A DNA stretch of 64,000 nucleotides, taken from contig NC_071397.1 of the NCBI RefSeq assembly GCF_022682495.2, positions 6,663,082 to 6,727,081 on the forward strand, in the 5' to 3' direction. Positions 24,001 through 39,000 of this stretch are shown here, piece after piece. The position numbers and the translations under genes were made by a program. How positions within the stretch are numbered: the stretch's first letter is position 1; each line of letters opens with the position of its first letter. Origin of the DNA: Desmodus rotundus (Eukaryota > Chordata > Mammalia > Chiroptera > Phyllostomidae). Under the pieces are notes generated by a model. The model had not been told where the DNA came from and searched no databases. It worked only from the letters and a program-made list of their open reading frames with translations.

Positions 24001-27000
24001 AACTGCTGACTTGCCATCTCACCATCTGGGCAGATGACCTGAGGGAGATTTGGTTCGTTGTCAGCCCAGCTGCCCCGCCCTGAGCCAGCTTGCTTCCTGC
24101 TTTCCAGAACGCAGCTCTGCACTTTGGCCTGCCCCACGACACAAGCTGGGGTGGCCAGTCCACCTCCAAACTCACCAGCGTCAATGTGGGGGCCCTCTGC
24201 CAGCAGCATGGGGCAGAGGGGGAAGGCCTAGGCTTTGGGGCAGACACATTTGGGTTCAAATCCTGGCTCCCCCAGCCACCAGCAGGTCACCTGGGCATGT
24301 CTTCTCACCTCTCTGAGCTTTACTTTCTGTTCTCCTCACACAGTGGAAAGTGGGGGTACCAAGACTTCATTAGATTGGGGTACAGATTACATAAAGTGAT
24401 ACAAGGCTTGGTCCTGGGCAGAAAAGTGAATGCGGGAAGGGTGAGGGCTGGGGAGGCCAGCTCAGTTCTGAGGGTTTGTGCCCTCTGCACAGGGGACCTC
24501 CAGAGCTGTGGTTGAGAGCTGGGCAGCTGTCAACAGCTATGCCCTACTCCTAGCTACCACCACCCAGAAGGCTGGGGCTTGGGACTGTACTTATCACCAC
24601 AGGACATTCTTGTGGGTTTCTGTTATCTAACCTACATCTCCTGCAAATAGACTGTGAGTGCTAAAGGTAGAGACTTCACTCACCCCTCTTCCCAAAACGG
24701 AGCCTGGCACCAGTGGGTACTCAATATTTGCCAAAATATTACCAAGTCTCCAAAGATGTCTGCCTTCCACCATGTATCCTTCTGGGGCACAAAAGTGGGT
24801 GCGGCGTTGTACTGAACATGGGTTCTGGTTCTGGCTCCGCTGGAGGAGGTGGGCTAAGCCGGCAGGTATGGGCACCCCAGTGATGTCTCTGTGTTTCTCT
24901 GCCTCAGTGCCTTCACCCTACCTCACCCCACCACCCTGTCCGCCAAAGCCACCAGAGATCCCAGCCCTGGTGAGTCAGCAGCCCTGTAGACTTTGGAACC
25001 ATCAGGAAGGATGGGGGGGGCCTGCAAGGGAAGTCACAGTTAGGGGCCACAGGTCTTCCCAAGCATGCCTCTGCTTCCCTGCTCCTCCAGCAGTGGAAAG
25101 AAAGGATGCTGCGCTCCACAAAGCTCTCCTCTAAGCCCTGGTGGGTGCCAGCCCTGTTCCTGGGCCCCCTGCAGGGGCTTTGAGGCCCAGACTCCCCCAT
25201 CAACATCCCCAGACTCACGCCACCATGGGAGGGAACCTGCCTGAACTTTGCCACTCAACCCTTCCCATAAACACCCACACCCTTGAGAGAAGGGTTGTGG
25301 TTGACACCCCACCTCTTGCCCCAAACCACCGGCAAACTTTCCTCCACCCAGGGCCTCCAGAAAGTGGCCTCTGAACCTGCCCCTTCCTCCCTGTCTCTCT
25401 CCTTTCACCTGTGGCTGGCGGCTCTGGATAATAAGTAAACCGCCCATCCTTGATGGCTAGACTTCTGATGATTAGGAATTATTAAACCTACCCATTTTTT
25501 ATAACTTGCTCAGGATGACCTGATGGTTAAACTGTAAACCTCTTCACTAATTAACAAATCAAAAGCCCAGGGTGTACTGGGCAATGGTATTAATCCTGCA
25601 TTAGGGATGGGCAGCTGAATTTCTCTACTCCTATGAAGTAACCTCCCTGCCTGTTTATCACAAAACACCCCTTCCCACCCCAACCTGGCCCGCTGCCTCC
25701 GAGCACGGCCCCACCTGTATCCCTCTCCACCAAGCCCCCCACAGGATTCTCCTGAGGGGCAACCATCTGTCACCAAACCCTTCCTTATTGTCTGACTCTC
25801 ACCTACGTCCCCCCAGCTGCAGTCCAAGCCCATTTCCTTCAGTCCATTCTCCAGCTGGAGACGGACGACAGCTGGCCTCCATCCTCTCTGGAATAAATTG
25901 TAGAAGAAGCTACGGGCAAACTGGCATGCGCATTTTAGGATGGGTGGTACTCTTTGTGGGCCAAGGGAGCCTTCTGCCTCAATGGCCCCCAAAGTCCAGA
26001 TCAAATCCCACTGAATCACAATTGAAGACAGGAGGCAAGACCATGATGCCCCACAACTGTGATCAGGGGGCCAGATACACGGGGCGTGCTGCCCTAACAT
26101 GCAGACTCCCCACGCCCTGGGCTGCCAGACACAGACCTCACACCACAGCAGCTGCACTGGGGTCTCTGACTACCACGACCCCCATCTGGATGAAGACCAC
26201 AGGAATGAGACACAAAGAGGACCCCCAGATAGTGTGGGAAAGGAGTGGGAGCCTGACACATGCAACCAGTGAGCTGTGGGGACAGTCCCCCACCCACCTC
26301 CCATCCCCAGCCGGCCAAGCGTGGACGTGACCGGGGTGAAGAAACAGAGCTGTTTTGTGCTGAAGGTATGGAAAAGTACAGAGGCTTCCTAACACAGGGA
26401 CGCTGGGCTGGTGTGAGGGGTGGTGTGGGGATTGGAAAAACCTGTCCCCAACCTGGGGCCCAAGAGCAGGGACAGGCCTGGGGTGACAGGAAATGGAAAC
26501 TCTGGGTGGCCCAGCTAGAGAATCTTGACTCTGAGACAGGCTCGTTGCAGAAGGCAGGAGGCAGAAACCCAGGACCATGCCTTTGACACACACTCACACT
26601 CTCTTCCTTATTCACAAAGGCTAAGATCGTCCTCCCAGCAGAGTACAGGAACATCTGACACACAGGCCAGCCCGTCGGCCCTCCCCCAGCCCCACTGTCC
26701 GGACCTCAGTTTCTTCACGTGTAAAATGGGAATAAGGCTGCATCCCCGCCCACCCCCATAACACACACACTTCTCAAGACTCTGAGACCAAAGGTTTGAT
26801 GGATGTGAATTCGAAGAGCATGAAGCAGGCACACAGGCAAAGCTAAAGATGCTCCTGACTTCTGAATTCCCAGCTTCTAAACCCTGGCATGGTTGGGGTG
26901 GGCTTGCTTTCAGCCTCCCCGTGCATTGTGTGGGGCCAGGGGAGGCTGGAAGACAGGAAAGTAGATGCCACCAGATTTCCAAGTCACCTAGGGGTGGGGA

Positions 27001-30000
27001 AGGGGAGCAAGACCCACTCCTCACGTGACTACCTCCTGTCCCTGGGGAACAACTCAGTTTCCCACAAAATGCTGTGAGTGGCGGATGGGGTGGCCGGTTC
27101 TCAGGCTCATCCATCGAGGACCATTCACCCTCAAGGCTGCTGAGGGCTAAACAGGTGACCTAGCAGTGGGCACCCAGGGCACAGCCTGTTCTCTCCCCCA
27201 TGTACCACCTCCCAGGAAGAAGGCAACAAGAGTCCCCATCACCCTTGCTCCCACCTCGGGGTCCTGGGCCATTCCCCTCTTGGGAGGGGCAAAAGTGCCT
27301 GCCTACTACAAATGCCACCTCTAGCCAGGCACCAAGTCCCAACCCACACATGGAACAAGGCACCCAACATAATTTAGCACAAAGAAAGATGGGATGAGAG
27401 TCATGGACAGCCTTTTTTTGAACAGTGCCGCTCAAAGTTGGGTCGATTAATTTAAACGTTTGCTAATAAGCACCAGCCGTGTGTCCTGATGCTCTGGGCT
27501 AAACAAAGGAGTGTAAGGCCGAGCCCCCCAGGAGGCCCCCCACAGTCTAACAAGATGCAGGCAGGCACACAGGAGCTGCCTGACAGCGGAAGACAGCACG
27601 AAAAGGCAGCAGGCAAGCCAACGGTGAGTCCAGGACAGTCCCTAGAACCCACGCCCTGTCCCTTTCAAGTCCAAGCAATGGGGCCCAAAGAAGGACAAGC
27701 AGCCCACGCACCGGTGGGGAAATTGAAGCGCAAAAGCCATGAATGGACCAGACTGGAGCCACCTCCCAGTCAAATGCTCTACCTGCTCTGGAGCTGCCCA
27801 GTCCGCCTCCCTACCCTCATCCTCAGATCTTCCACCTTCCCTGGCCCAGGCCCCTTACCCTGGGCCCAAAACGTAACCTAGGAAAGCCCCGCCATTTCAT
27901 CCGTCACCCCTTTCTTCCATTCTGTCTAGATTTGTGGCGCAAAGATACATTCCTAGTGCTCATCCCGCAGGGCAGATGTGCCCATGTGGCCAACAGATTC
28001 ACCTGACCTATGACCCTGAACCTTAGGAAAAGCTTTCCTCCAAAGGACTGGGGGATAGTGCACACGCCACTGCAGACTGGTGGGCTGAGGCGCTGGGGTT
28101 AGAGACCCACTTTCTACAGCCTGTTCCCACCTCCGATGGAGCCAAGGATGACCAACGACGCTGGGTTGGGCCCTCCTGCCAAGTACGTACTCCCAAATAC
28201 ATACGCACTTGAGTTGGGTGGGACAGACAGGGCAAGGCGGTCAGCAGGCCTCTGCAAGCTGTTTTCGGTAGAGGGGACCAGTGGGTGTGCTCGCCTAGGG
28301 AAAGCTTGCAGATTTCCCAGTGAGTGGGACAGGGAAACCCTCCCGTGGGGTCTCAGCACACCCTCCCCACTCTAAAGCTGCCAGGCCAGGCCTCCCCTCT
28401 CCCACCCAGAGCAGGCATGGCAATTTGCCTAGGCACCCAGAGAAGCTGGGGTGGCATTGGAAACCCTGACAGACTCCCCCCAGCACTCCCGTGCTGTCCA
28501 TCAGAGCCCTGTGTTGACAGAACGCTCTGTGTCCGAGCACTCCCCTGTGGCTGCCTTGAAATGTGGCCAGTGTGACTGAAGATCTAAGCTTTAATTTTAT
28601 GAATTTCAATTTAAAATTAAACAGCTATAACAGTCAGTCATACCATGTAGTAATAAAGTTAACTAGTGACATGCGGGTGGTCACTATCCAAGTCCTTCCC
28701 TAGGCAGGGTCTGCCGCCCCTGGGCCCTCAGGCTTGACCAAGTCCAGGTCCACGGTAGGCTCCTGCACGGTCCTGGGCTGTCCCAAGCCTTCCCTGTGCT
28801 TGTTCTTTTTGTTAATACGAAAGGCAGGGCAAGATTTTCTTGGGCTCCCCAGGGCTTGGGAGACCACACACAGAGGCAAAGATACTACTTGTCCGCAGGG
28901 CCCTGGACGATCCCCTCTATGCAGGGGACATTGCCTCCAACACTGCGGTCAGCCTCTGGAGCCCCTCGGTCCTGCCAGGCCTCTGCTGAGGAACCACACT
29001 CTTAAGTGACTGTAAACTCCTGTGCCCATCTCACTCGTCCAGGTGTGCAGATCAAAGGCCCTCCAGGTATCCCCAGTCTTTGAGACCTTTCCCCTGAAAG
29101 TGTTTAGTGGTTATGGAAGGGATGCCAGTTCTCGGTGTGTGTTCTGTGAAAACCATGTTTATCTGTGTTTTGTGTACATTGTACATTAAAAATAGCCCGT
29201 ACAGCCCTGACGGGTGTAGCTCAGTTGGTTCAGTGTCATCCTGCAAAGTGAAAGGTTGCCGGTTCGATTCCTGGTCACGGCACATTCCTGGGTTGTGGGT
29301 TCGGTCCACACTTGGGGTGTGTACATGAGGCACCCAATCTATGTTTCTATCTCACGTGGATGTTTCTCTCCCTTTATCCTTCTCTCTCCCTTCCCCTCTC
29401 TCTGAAAATAAATTTAAAAAATCCTTAAAAAATTGCCAGTGTGGAGAGAGCTAATGATACATGCATTATCTTACCCTTTAAGAAAACTCAACTTTGTTGT
29501 TTTGAAAGCAATACGACAGCATTACAGGAAACTGGGGGGCAGAAAGACAAAGGCATCAAGCACCCTGCCTGCACTCAGCAGTGCCTGTTTATTTTTTACC
29601 CGTCGGGTTTCCCTGACCCAGTGCTAATGGGGAACCGTGCACAAGCCTGAGCGTCCTTCTGCCATCACGCCGGGCTTGCGACCCCAAGTCTGGCGCACGG
29701 GTGTGCCACAAGAATTTTCAAAACACGCACTGCCTGAGTATTTAGTCAGGAGCACTGACCTCTTTCCCCTTAGACTGTCCCATAAAAAAATGACAGACAC
29801 AACAATAGCCATCTGGTATGAATAAATCCAAATCATACCTATTTTTTTGTCTGATCGGCAAAAAATATAATTTTGGTGGGCTGCAGAACTTTAGTAATTA
29901 GCTTATGTGTGACGTGAGATGAAAAAGGGTGAAAATCGCTGGCTTAGAAAAAACCTGCTTTGAGAAACACCAAACAGAGGCACCAGGAAGCCGCCCCACC

Positions 30001-33000
30001 CCCACCCAGGCAGCTGGCGCACCTCGCAGCTCTGCCGCAGGCCGTCTGAGGGTCTCTCACTCCCCAAGCCGGAGCCCAGCAAGTCAACGGATAAGCAAGG
30101 AGTGAACTGCGCAGAGGAGCGGGGAGAGGTGTGGAGCAGTGTGTACACAGTCGGAAACCGGCTTCAGGCAGGGGAAAGTTTAAAATGTACACGGTGACCC
30201 CAGTAAAGCAGGTGGAGCGAGATGGGGAATTCCGAAAGGAGAGGGCAAACTAAAAAAATAACCTGAATCTGAGAACTCTCAATTCCCCACATGCTTGGTG
30301 AGCACCGGAGCCTTCTCGAGCAGGACCCAAAAGTGCCCCTGGTGTCCTACCCAGGCACCCTCCTCCCCCACCCCCGCTCTCAGGATTCTGTTCTGGGTCT
30401 AGACAGATGTGAACCAGGGAGTTGGTGACGCACTTCGCCAGGCATCCTATCGACCTGTCCCAAGAGAACAGAGTGTCCCCAGGGAAGAGGGCACTGTACA
30501 TCCAAGAGGTGGGGCAGGGGGGTGGGGAGGACAGTCCCGGAGTGCTTGCTGGGTGAGGGCGGCATCCAGCCTCATGGGCCCCCCACTGGGGGAATTAGTG
30601 CCAGCAGTTTTCCAGACTGGGGGTGGACCCATCTGGAAGGCCTGCCTCTGAGTTCTGGGAGCTGTGAGGGGCCAAAGGAGAGGGACACAGAGCTTCACGG
30701 TTCTTAAGACACTCATTAATAGTTACCCTCTTTAGGGGTGCTAGGTTTGGAATCCAATGGGGCACAAGCTGAGGGACTTGTGGGATTAGGGAGCAGGAGG
30801 GAGTGCACACAAAGCAAATGCCCAGTGTGGCTGGGGTGGGAGAGGGGGTATCCAGAGAATGACAGGGCTCAAAGCAAGGCGAGCCCCAGGCCCAGGGTCA
30901 GGGTCAGGGGAACGTTCCCTGACTGCAGCTTTTCACCTTGGAGCACCTGACACCCCCCACCACAACACGTCACACCCTACTTAACAATCCTTAACTTACA
31001 ATGCATGACCCCACCCCACTGTCCGGAGACAGGGATAAGGCCTAATCCTGCTCATAATACCCAAGACCCTTAAAACAACTCTGGACCTACAGCCGGTGCT
31101 CAGTAAATGTCTAACTGGCCTTACTGAACAAGTCCTTGGTTCAGAGACGGACGGTGACCTGAACTGGTCACACAGCAAATCAGCCAAGCCAGGCCCTAGC
31201 TGTCTTCTAGTCCGCTCCTGGGCCACTCATAAGTAGATCTCTGGCCTCAGCGAGTGTCTGGGGGATGGGAGAGGTGGGTGTGGAAAAGCTGATAATCAGG
31301 ACACCCTCCCCTTTGCTGCTCCCCGGGGGTTGCTGACAAGACACTAGTGCACAGCTTGCTCCACTTAGTCCACTCAGCACTTATCCCTGGGCGAAAGGCG
31401 GCCCTGCCACCCGCTGCTCCAACGGGGGCCTGGATGCTGAGAAGGGAAGGGCACCCTTCCAAAGCTAACACTGTCAGGATGCATTCCACGACCTGGGAGG
31501 CGAGAGTTGTATTTGAACAGGAGCGATGGGGAAGGTACGAGCTGCTGTTCTTTCTCCTGCAGAGGGTCTGTGAACAGGTGCCATCCTGCATCCGGGGCAT
31601 GGGAAGAACAAGACACTCGCCTAGACACACAGGGCACCCAAGCCAACATAAACATTCGGCTCATAGAGGACCTGCCCTGGTCCTCAGCATGCGTCTGTCC
31701 CTAGCCCTGCAGGCAGTGCGGGTGGCGTTACACCCCTGGGGGAAGGCAAGGTTCAAACTACTCCCTCCCAAGGTGCAGACCAGAGTCCTGCTGGGGCTTA
31801 GCCCTGGGGAAGTCAAATGGGGAGATGTGTCAAGAGTGTGGATTTAGCTGCCAGGGAGGTGACAAATAATGTGGAATGCAGACAGGAACCCCACAGCTAA
31901 GAGGCAACTGTGCCTCCCCTTCCGGCTCCTTGATTTTCCTTGAGGACTTGGTCTCTGGGTCCCCTGATCCATAAATCCTGCAGCAAAGGGTCAGGGGCCG
32001 AGCTGACAGCCCCAGCTCTGAGCTGTGGCTCCCACTTACATAACTCAAGTTTCCCTGCTTTAACATTTTGACACTGAAAATGCAAACAAACCTATATATG
32101 GCCAGTGTGGTCAGAAACAGCAGTATGCAAAGCCAAAGGAAGAGAGCAGAGCGCTGCCGGCGTGCTGGGTGCCAAAATGAAGCCCAAGCAGAAACCAGTC
32201 CCAAGGAGCGCCTGGTAGCTCAGCAAGGTCGGTAGACTGGCGGGAATTTAGGACACGGGGAGTCTAAAATGAGGCAAGTCTGCAGAGCTCTGGACTCAGA
32301 AAGCTTGGGTCCAGGCCAGTAACTAGCGGTGTGACCTTGACTAAGTTGTTCAAGCCCTCTGCCTCAGTTGCCTTACCTACAAAATGAGGTTCCCCACAGC
32401 CCCTGTCCTATCACTGTTGGGGGGTCGATGAGATGCGGCAATGGCCCTGACTTGGCCCACGCAGGCTTTCCTTCAATTCTCGAAGTTTCAGCTAATGTTC
32501 CTACTGCTGTGTGACTGTTGTCGTGTCTGCCTTAGCCACCCTCCCCAGTCATTTCTGGTATCAGTGGACATAGGCCTCTCCGCCCTCATGAGATGGCCTC
32601 CTGTCTGTATTGAGGCACTGGGACCAAGGGTGGGGTCAGAGAGAGGCGAGGCCACAGGAGTTGCAGAGTCCAGATCACCTGGGCCACAGCTCTCTCTGGG
32701 CCACAGCAGGAATGTTGACCCTTGGTCTCAGGGAGAAGCCACAGAGGGCTTTCGAGTTGGGGGTCTGGATCTGACCCTGAGGATGGCTGACTCTGTGGCA
32801 GTGACCAGGGAACCTATTAGGTGTGGCAACCGCCTTTTAAGCTGCCTGTTATGGCCACTCCCTACAAGAAGCCTTCCCTAATTGACACACTTAGCTCTAA
32901 GTACCCCTCTATTGTACTTAACCCTGCCCCTGGTGAGCACGGCAACCTTGGCAAAGTTACATAAGCTCACAGAGTTGTAAAGGGAGACCCGTTAGATACC

Positions 33001-36000
33001 CACTAAGCTCCCTCCACCTTCAACATTTCACGATTCTCTGCCAGGAGAGGTGCTCAGGGCCTGACCCTCTGCCCCCATCAGCTGTGCCAGCCCCCAAGGC
33101 CCCAAACCAGCCAAGGACAGCTCCTGGGCCCAGACACGTGGAGAGCAGTGTCCTGTGACCGGAACCCCCCTGAGAAGGCATCATATCCTTTCTGCCCCAG
33201 GCTCTGGATGGCCCCGAAAAACATCCTCCTTTCTCAGTCTGGTTCACCACAATTTCAAGTTTTGCCTCTTATCCCAGACAAACTCACTGGTGGGTGAGGA
33301 AGCTGGCACCTGAGATGACAGGAAGGAGTGTGCGGGACACGTTAAGAAATCAGGCAGACCAGTTTAGTGTAGGCTGAGTAAGCACTCTACACCCCCACTC
33401 CATCAAGGTTTTGATTTAAGGGTCATTTAAAAGGGGATTAGAGGCGGGGTGACAAACAGCTCCATGAAGAAAGGCTCTGGACTAGGCATGTGGACCAAGT
33501 TTAACCTGAGTTTGCTTCCAGAGACCGTCTATCCCTAGCTCCTCACCAGGCCTGGATTTTTCCATCTGGCAAACGGGATGGCATTTCACTGCCAGACCTC
33601 ACAGAGGCAGGCCCACAGAGGTCACAGGAAGGTACCTCAGATGATGGGTCTGCAGAGCCCTCCCCTGGGGCCAACATCCTCAGTCAGCTGTTGAAAGGGG
33701 TGCCCTGTGGGGAGGGCCATGGGGCAGGAAAGGCTCAGTGCAGGCTCCAGTCATGCCAAAGGAGGTATAAGCTAGGGACATGCCCTTCTCCCATGCACAC
33801 AGCCCAGCCTCCCTCCTGCTCCTCCTCTTCGGAAGGCTCTGAAGATCAAACAAGTTTCCACAAAGAAGGGGCAGGGCAGAAGGGCGTTTTCCCCTCCCCC
33901 TCCCCCCCCCTCCGCCACATCACTTGCCTTCTTGTTTTCTGCAGTCTGTGGCCTGAAGACATTCTCCAAAAGTCAGAGATGAAACTCTCTCTTTGCAGCA
34001 GGTCTCAAATAGGTCTGGGCACACAGTTTGCATGATGTTTGCCTGACGTATGGGTGACATAAACATCTGCTGAACGGAGGACTGGATATTTGCTTTGTCT
34101 CAAGTTCCTTGAAAGCAGAAAGCACAGCAACCGTCCTGCACCTAACCCTGCCAGGACAGACCTGCTAGACGTGCTTGCCCGACCGCCTTGTTAATCCCAG
34201 GGGTAAGAGCTTAGGAAAAGTTCATGGAACAAGGGATCGCGAGAGCAGAGAAGGGGACTCCTGGAGAGCAACAGAGGCGGGGAGGGAGAGGGCAGTCTGG
34301 TCAGTAAAATCCTCCAAACAGAAGATAACATTAAGCTGGTCTTAAAGGTTAACTGGGAACAGAGTGAGCTTTACTTGCATTTTCGGCTGTTACCACTCCC
34401 AAGGGTATTCCAATGAAGGAATGTGCTCTGGGGTGACTCGAGGCCTGTCCTTAACCACTAGGAAACATGGCCCCACCTCCTGTGGCTTGAAGGGGGACAT
34501 GGGAGTAAATTTAGATAGTGGAACTCCCCCTCTCCTCTCCAGGATTCAAGGCCAGAGTCTAGGCCTGGCTCAATTTACCCAGGTAAACCACCTTATCTTG
34601 TAAGAGGCTCCTCCCTTCCTGACTGGACTTCTAACCCAGAGGTCCACATGGCTCTCTGTGTCCCCGCCATAGCCAGGCACAATACTGGGCACCCAAGCCC
34701 AAAAGATATTCTGAGCAAGTCAGTGGTTGCCTGAAACTCACACACATACTGAGCAAGTCTTGTGGGCTGAGCCTGGGAACACAGGGCCAAGGGTGGGAAG
34801 CTGTGGCCCCAACCATATAACAGGCACTCCAAGCCCTCTCGAATGAATGGATGAATTTACTTGAAGAAAGTGGAGAACAGAGAGGTGAGATCTGACTTGG
34901 GTCACACAGCACAAACCAGTATTGTGGGGAGAATCAGAACTATTCTCTACACAGTGGTTCAGACACAAGCACCCGGTCACTCAGATAAAGGGAGGGGCTC
35001 CACTGGGCTTCTCTTCTAGACTTTGAGGCGAGCCTCTCCCCCATCAAGGGGACCGGATAAGCAGCTACAGGAGATTACAGTGGGCCATGGGAGGTGACAA
35101 CAGCCAGAAGTACACAATCCTCCCTAGATATTTAGGCAGGAAACCCAAATATTTACAGAGAGGAGAGGAAGAATAGAATATACATTTCAAGCCAATCAAA
35201 GAGTCCTGGCTACCAAGGACCCTTTGAAAGGGGAAGTGGGTGGTGTCTGCCTCCAAGGAGGGTACTACTTTGACCCCAGCTCCCATGTGACCACATCCAG
35301 GGAGGTCACCCAAGATGCCATCAGACACGAGAATTCTCCAGAAGGGAAAAGGTTTAACCAAGGCCTGGGACAAGCCAGGACTGAGCAGGGAAAGCCTTTC
35401 CTCTTTCCTCCAGAGCGGGGAGCAGGGCTATGCTGGAAGAAAAGGAAGTAAACCTTCCATAATTTAAGGTGACCATGAACTCTTTTGAGGGGATCGTTGT
35501 GGGTAAATCTGCAGAAAATGGAGAATGGAGGGATTTGGTGCATTTTATCATGTGTGCTTCCACCTGCATGCAGGTTGGGAGCTTCGTCCATGATGGGGCC
35601 TGAAGCATGTAGGGAATGGGGACCCCCACAGAGAGACAGGGTGCAGGAACAGCAGCTGAAACACGGCCAGTTACCTGTCGCATGTACCAGGCACTCTGTC
35701 TAGGTGTTTATGTGGATTCTGCAGGCATGTGGGAGCTCCTGTACTATCATCCCATTTCACAGGTGAGAAGGTGACTTGCTCAAGGCACACAGTTGAGTAA
35801 GCATCCTGAAAGTCATCCCATTGCTCTGAAGCCACCACTCAAGCCCTGCTTGCATTCCCTACTCTTAGGCGTTTGCTCCTTGTTTTTCCCGCCTTCACTG
35901 TGGCCTCATGTAAAGCAAAATGGTTCAGTGTGGGCCCTGGGTTCAAATCCCTGTTCTTCCACTTCTGAGTGGTATGGCCTCGATTGACTTATGGAACCTC

Positions 36001-39000
36001 CATGGTCCCTTCTGTCGCTCCCCCCATGAGGAAGTTCCGGCAACAGCACCTCCTGCAGAGGGCTGCAGCAAGGATTTATGAGATGGTGCACAAAACAGTT
36101 CACACGGCATAGGGCTGGCCAAGCAAGTGGTCGGGAACTGTTAGCTGGCATCACCACCCCCACTCGGTACTCCAAACCCCTGGGCTCTACTCCACTCATG
36201 GTCCTCTGAAGTCAGCAAGGCATGGTGAATCTCAGCCTCTAGCTAGCCATATAGACCCCAGCAAATACTCTGGCCTCCAGTTTCCTGTACAATGGGCACA
36301 ATAATAACAGTGGACCCATAGGACTGGTTCATTGAGATACAGGTAAAGCACCAGCCCAATGCCTGGCACATAGCAAGTACTGAGCAGAATGCTCACAGGG
36401 GCTGCTCATCCTTCCCACCTGCCTCAAAGCCCCCTTCTCTAAGTTCCGGAGCAGAAATGAACCTCTCAATGGCACACACTGGGGACCTCTGGTACACTTA
36501 CCAATGTCTACCAGGTAACAGCTCCTTACCTTTCTTTCTCTAGACCTGGTGCTCCCTGAGGGCAGGGGTTACGTTTTGTTCAGGGCCAGATCCCCCGCAG
36601 GCCGAGGGGTTCTACAGGCCTCAGGAAACAGGAACTGAATTCTCCAAGGCCCTCTGACCCGTGTCCGTCTCTCCAACCTCAACCATCTGCAAACCATCAC
36701 TCAGCACCAGGACCGTATTTCCCCTCATTTCTCCAGCAGGGCCCTGTTTCTCTCCCCGGCTACATTGAGCTCCTGGGGGCTGGAGCCCCATCTGGTTTCT
36801 GAGGCTTCAGCAAACACAGAAATGACAGCTGGCAGGGAGGGACTCCTCTGTGATTCCTTAATGTTGCCCAGGTCTCTGAAGTTTAGGGATCAGACTAACT
36901 GCTCATAAAAAGCCTAGAGGCCTCAGGCAGCTGTACAGAGCTGGACTACACTGCCCCACTTTTACACAAAGGTGCAACTAAGGCACAGTCTGGAGGGTCA
37001 TATCAAATGGGGGGTGTCTTCGGCAGGGAGGAGGACTCAGACCTTCCAAGGGGCTCAGGGAAGAAAGAGAGTAGTATCTTAACTGAAAGCTGGTGTATGA
37101 CAGAGCATGGGTGGGCTCTTTTTTTGGGGGTGGTGGTGCTCTGAGTTCTGTGGGCTTTGATACTCTATCACATCAGAAGTAGAAAGGGAGGAAGTGGCCT
37201 TATCATAACATTCATGGGGCAAAGGGATCAACCCACAGAAATACCGTTAGTTTGCAAGAGAATATTCCACTTCTTTTAAGGTACAAACGGCTGTGAAGAG
37301 AAATTTTCTGAAATGCTGTTCACTCCCTGACTTGAAAATTGCAAAAATTTGGTTAGCACAAATTCCTTGGCTAAACCCGGAGAGCTTCCTTATCTGACCT
37401 TTATCTCTCTGCCCCCCGCGGCAGGGCTGATCCAGCGGGATGCTCACGGGAATCTGAGGTTCTCCTCTACCATCTCCACTCCCCAAAAGGAGCACCAAAA
37501 AGAGGGAGATAAAGCAATTTCAAGTGTTTTCCTAGTCACCCGCCTCACCTGGCCTCTCACCCAGGTCTGGCCAGCAACACCACTTAGTTCTAACATCTCA
37601 ACCTGTACAAAGACTGTCTTGGGGGTCCTATTCTCAGGAGTGTGGCTCCTCTGCTCCCCAAAGCCTTGTACTTTCCTGCTCCTCCTGCCCCCTCCAACAC
37701 ATACACACAGAGTTCTGACGCTGAGCCTGATCTAACAGCCGACAGCCAAGTTCAAGATGAAAGCCCATGGCCTGGGGTCAGAGCCAGCCAAGCACAGCAT
37801 TCAAAACTGGAAGATTCTGTTTCTTTTATAGGACAGACTATAAATATGGCAAAACCCCAGGAAAATACTTAGAAGCAGCAGTCATCACCTCCCTTTTGTC
37901 CCCCCATAAGAAGCGCCCCCCCCCCCAGAACATTTCAACACTTGCTAATTTCTACCCTCAGTAAGTCTCTATTAGCATGCCATCTGTAACTGTCCTGAGG
38001 GCTCTAGTGAAATTCTCAAAATGAGTCAATAAAAATTCACTTTACTGTTAAAACTCTAACCAGAGCAGTTAACTAAGGCACATTTATCAATCTGGGAAAA
38101 AAAAATTAGGAGGTGCTGCTTGGACTTTGAGCAAAACATTAATTTAGGTGGGAAAAAAGAGCCTTTGGGAAGGGACCCTTTTCTTCCATTTCCTCTCCCA
38201 AACCCACTTCTCCGCTTTCCATTTCTCCATTCCTAGAAGGTGAGAGTTCAAGTGTGAACTAATGACGTGGGGCCTCCATGGTTCTGGACAGTCAAAAGAT
38301 CTATTGTGTTCCCTTTCCTTACAAAGGCATTTAAATGGACCAGTGTACTTTTACAATTTCCAACAGGCTTGACACAAAAGAGGTTTTCATATTAACCCTC
38401 AGTTCTCCAAAAAATTCAATGAATGTGGCCCATTCTGAGCATTTTAGTCAGATGTAATTTTACCACATGGCTGTATTTTTCATATTTTAGGAGGAGGATT
38501 AGTATTAACAACAGGATGTGAAGACCTCAAAATTGGAATGAGTCTCATTACTGAGCTGGAGCACGTATAGAGTAGGTAGGGGTCCAGAAAAATAAAAGGG
38601 AGAGAAAACCTCCCAATAGGATAACACAGTTTGCAGCTTAGGCAGTAAGGAGGTCAGCAACATCCCAGAAGCTCCTGGGAACTGGTCATCTATCTATGTG
38701 AGCCATCTCAGAAAAGCCGGAGCTAGGGATGGGGTGCCCCAGTGGAGGGCAGGGCCTGGGGTGACCCCTATTTACCACACCCCCATGAAACTTAGGCATC
38801 TCAAGAACCACAGCACAAAGCAATACCCCACCCTCTTTCCCCTCCTAATTCCAAGACCCCACTCTGGCTTGAGGTCACCTCCTCCTGAAAGCCCTCCCTG
38901 ACCCCTCAGGCTGGACCTGGGGGGTGCTCAGTAAGAGTCCCTCCTGAACACCTCTGTGGGGCCCTCAGAAACAATTGTCAAGGTGGGTTTATTCATCCTT

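Noticed and set aside
25510..26663. Two overlapping 189-215-codon minus-strand frames
   Set aside because: They contain no recognisable domain and overlap each other in different frames. One spans the A/T-rich candidate regulatory island, which is non-coding in appearance.
29204..29280. tRNA-like A and B boxes (also at 44213, 48684, 53566 and reversed near 50880)
   Set aside because: These are the heads of VES SINEs, followed by the SINE body and A-rich tail. None folds into a convincing complete tRNA with an intact acceptor stem.
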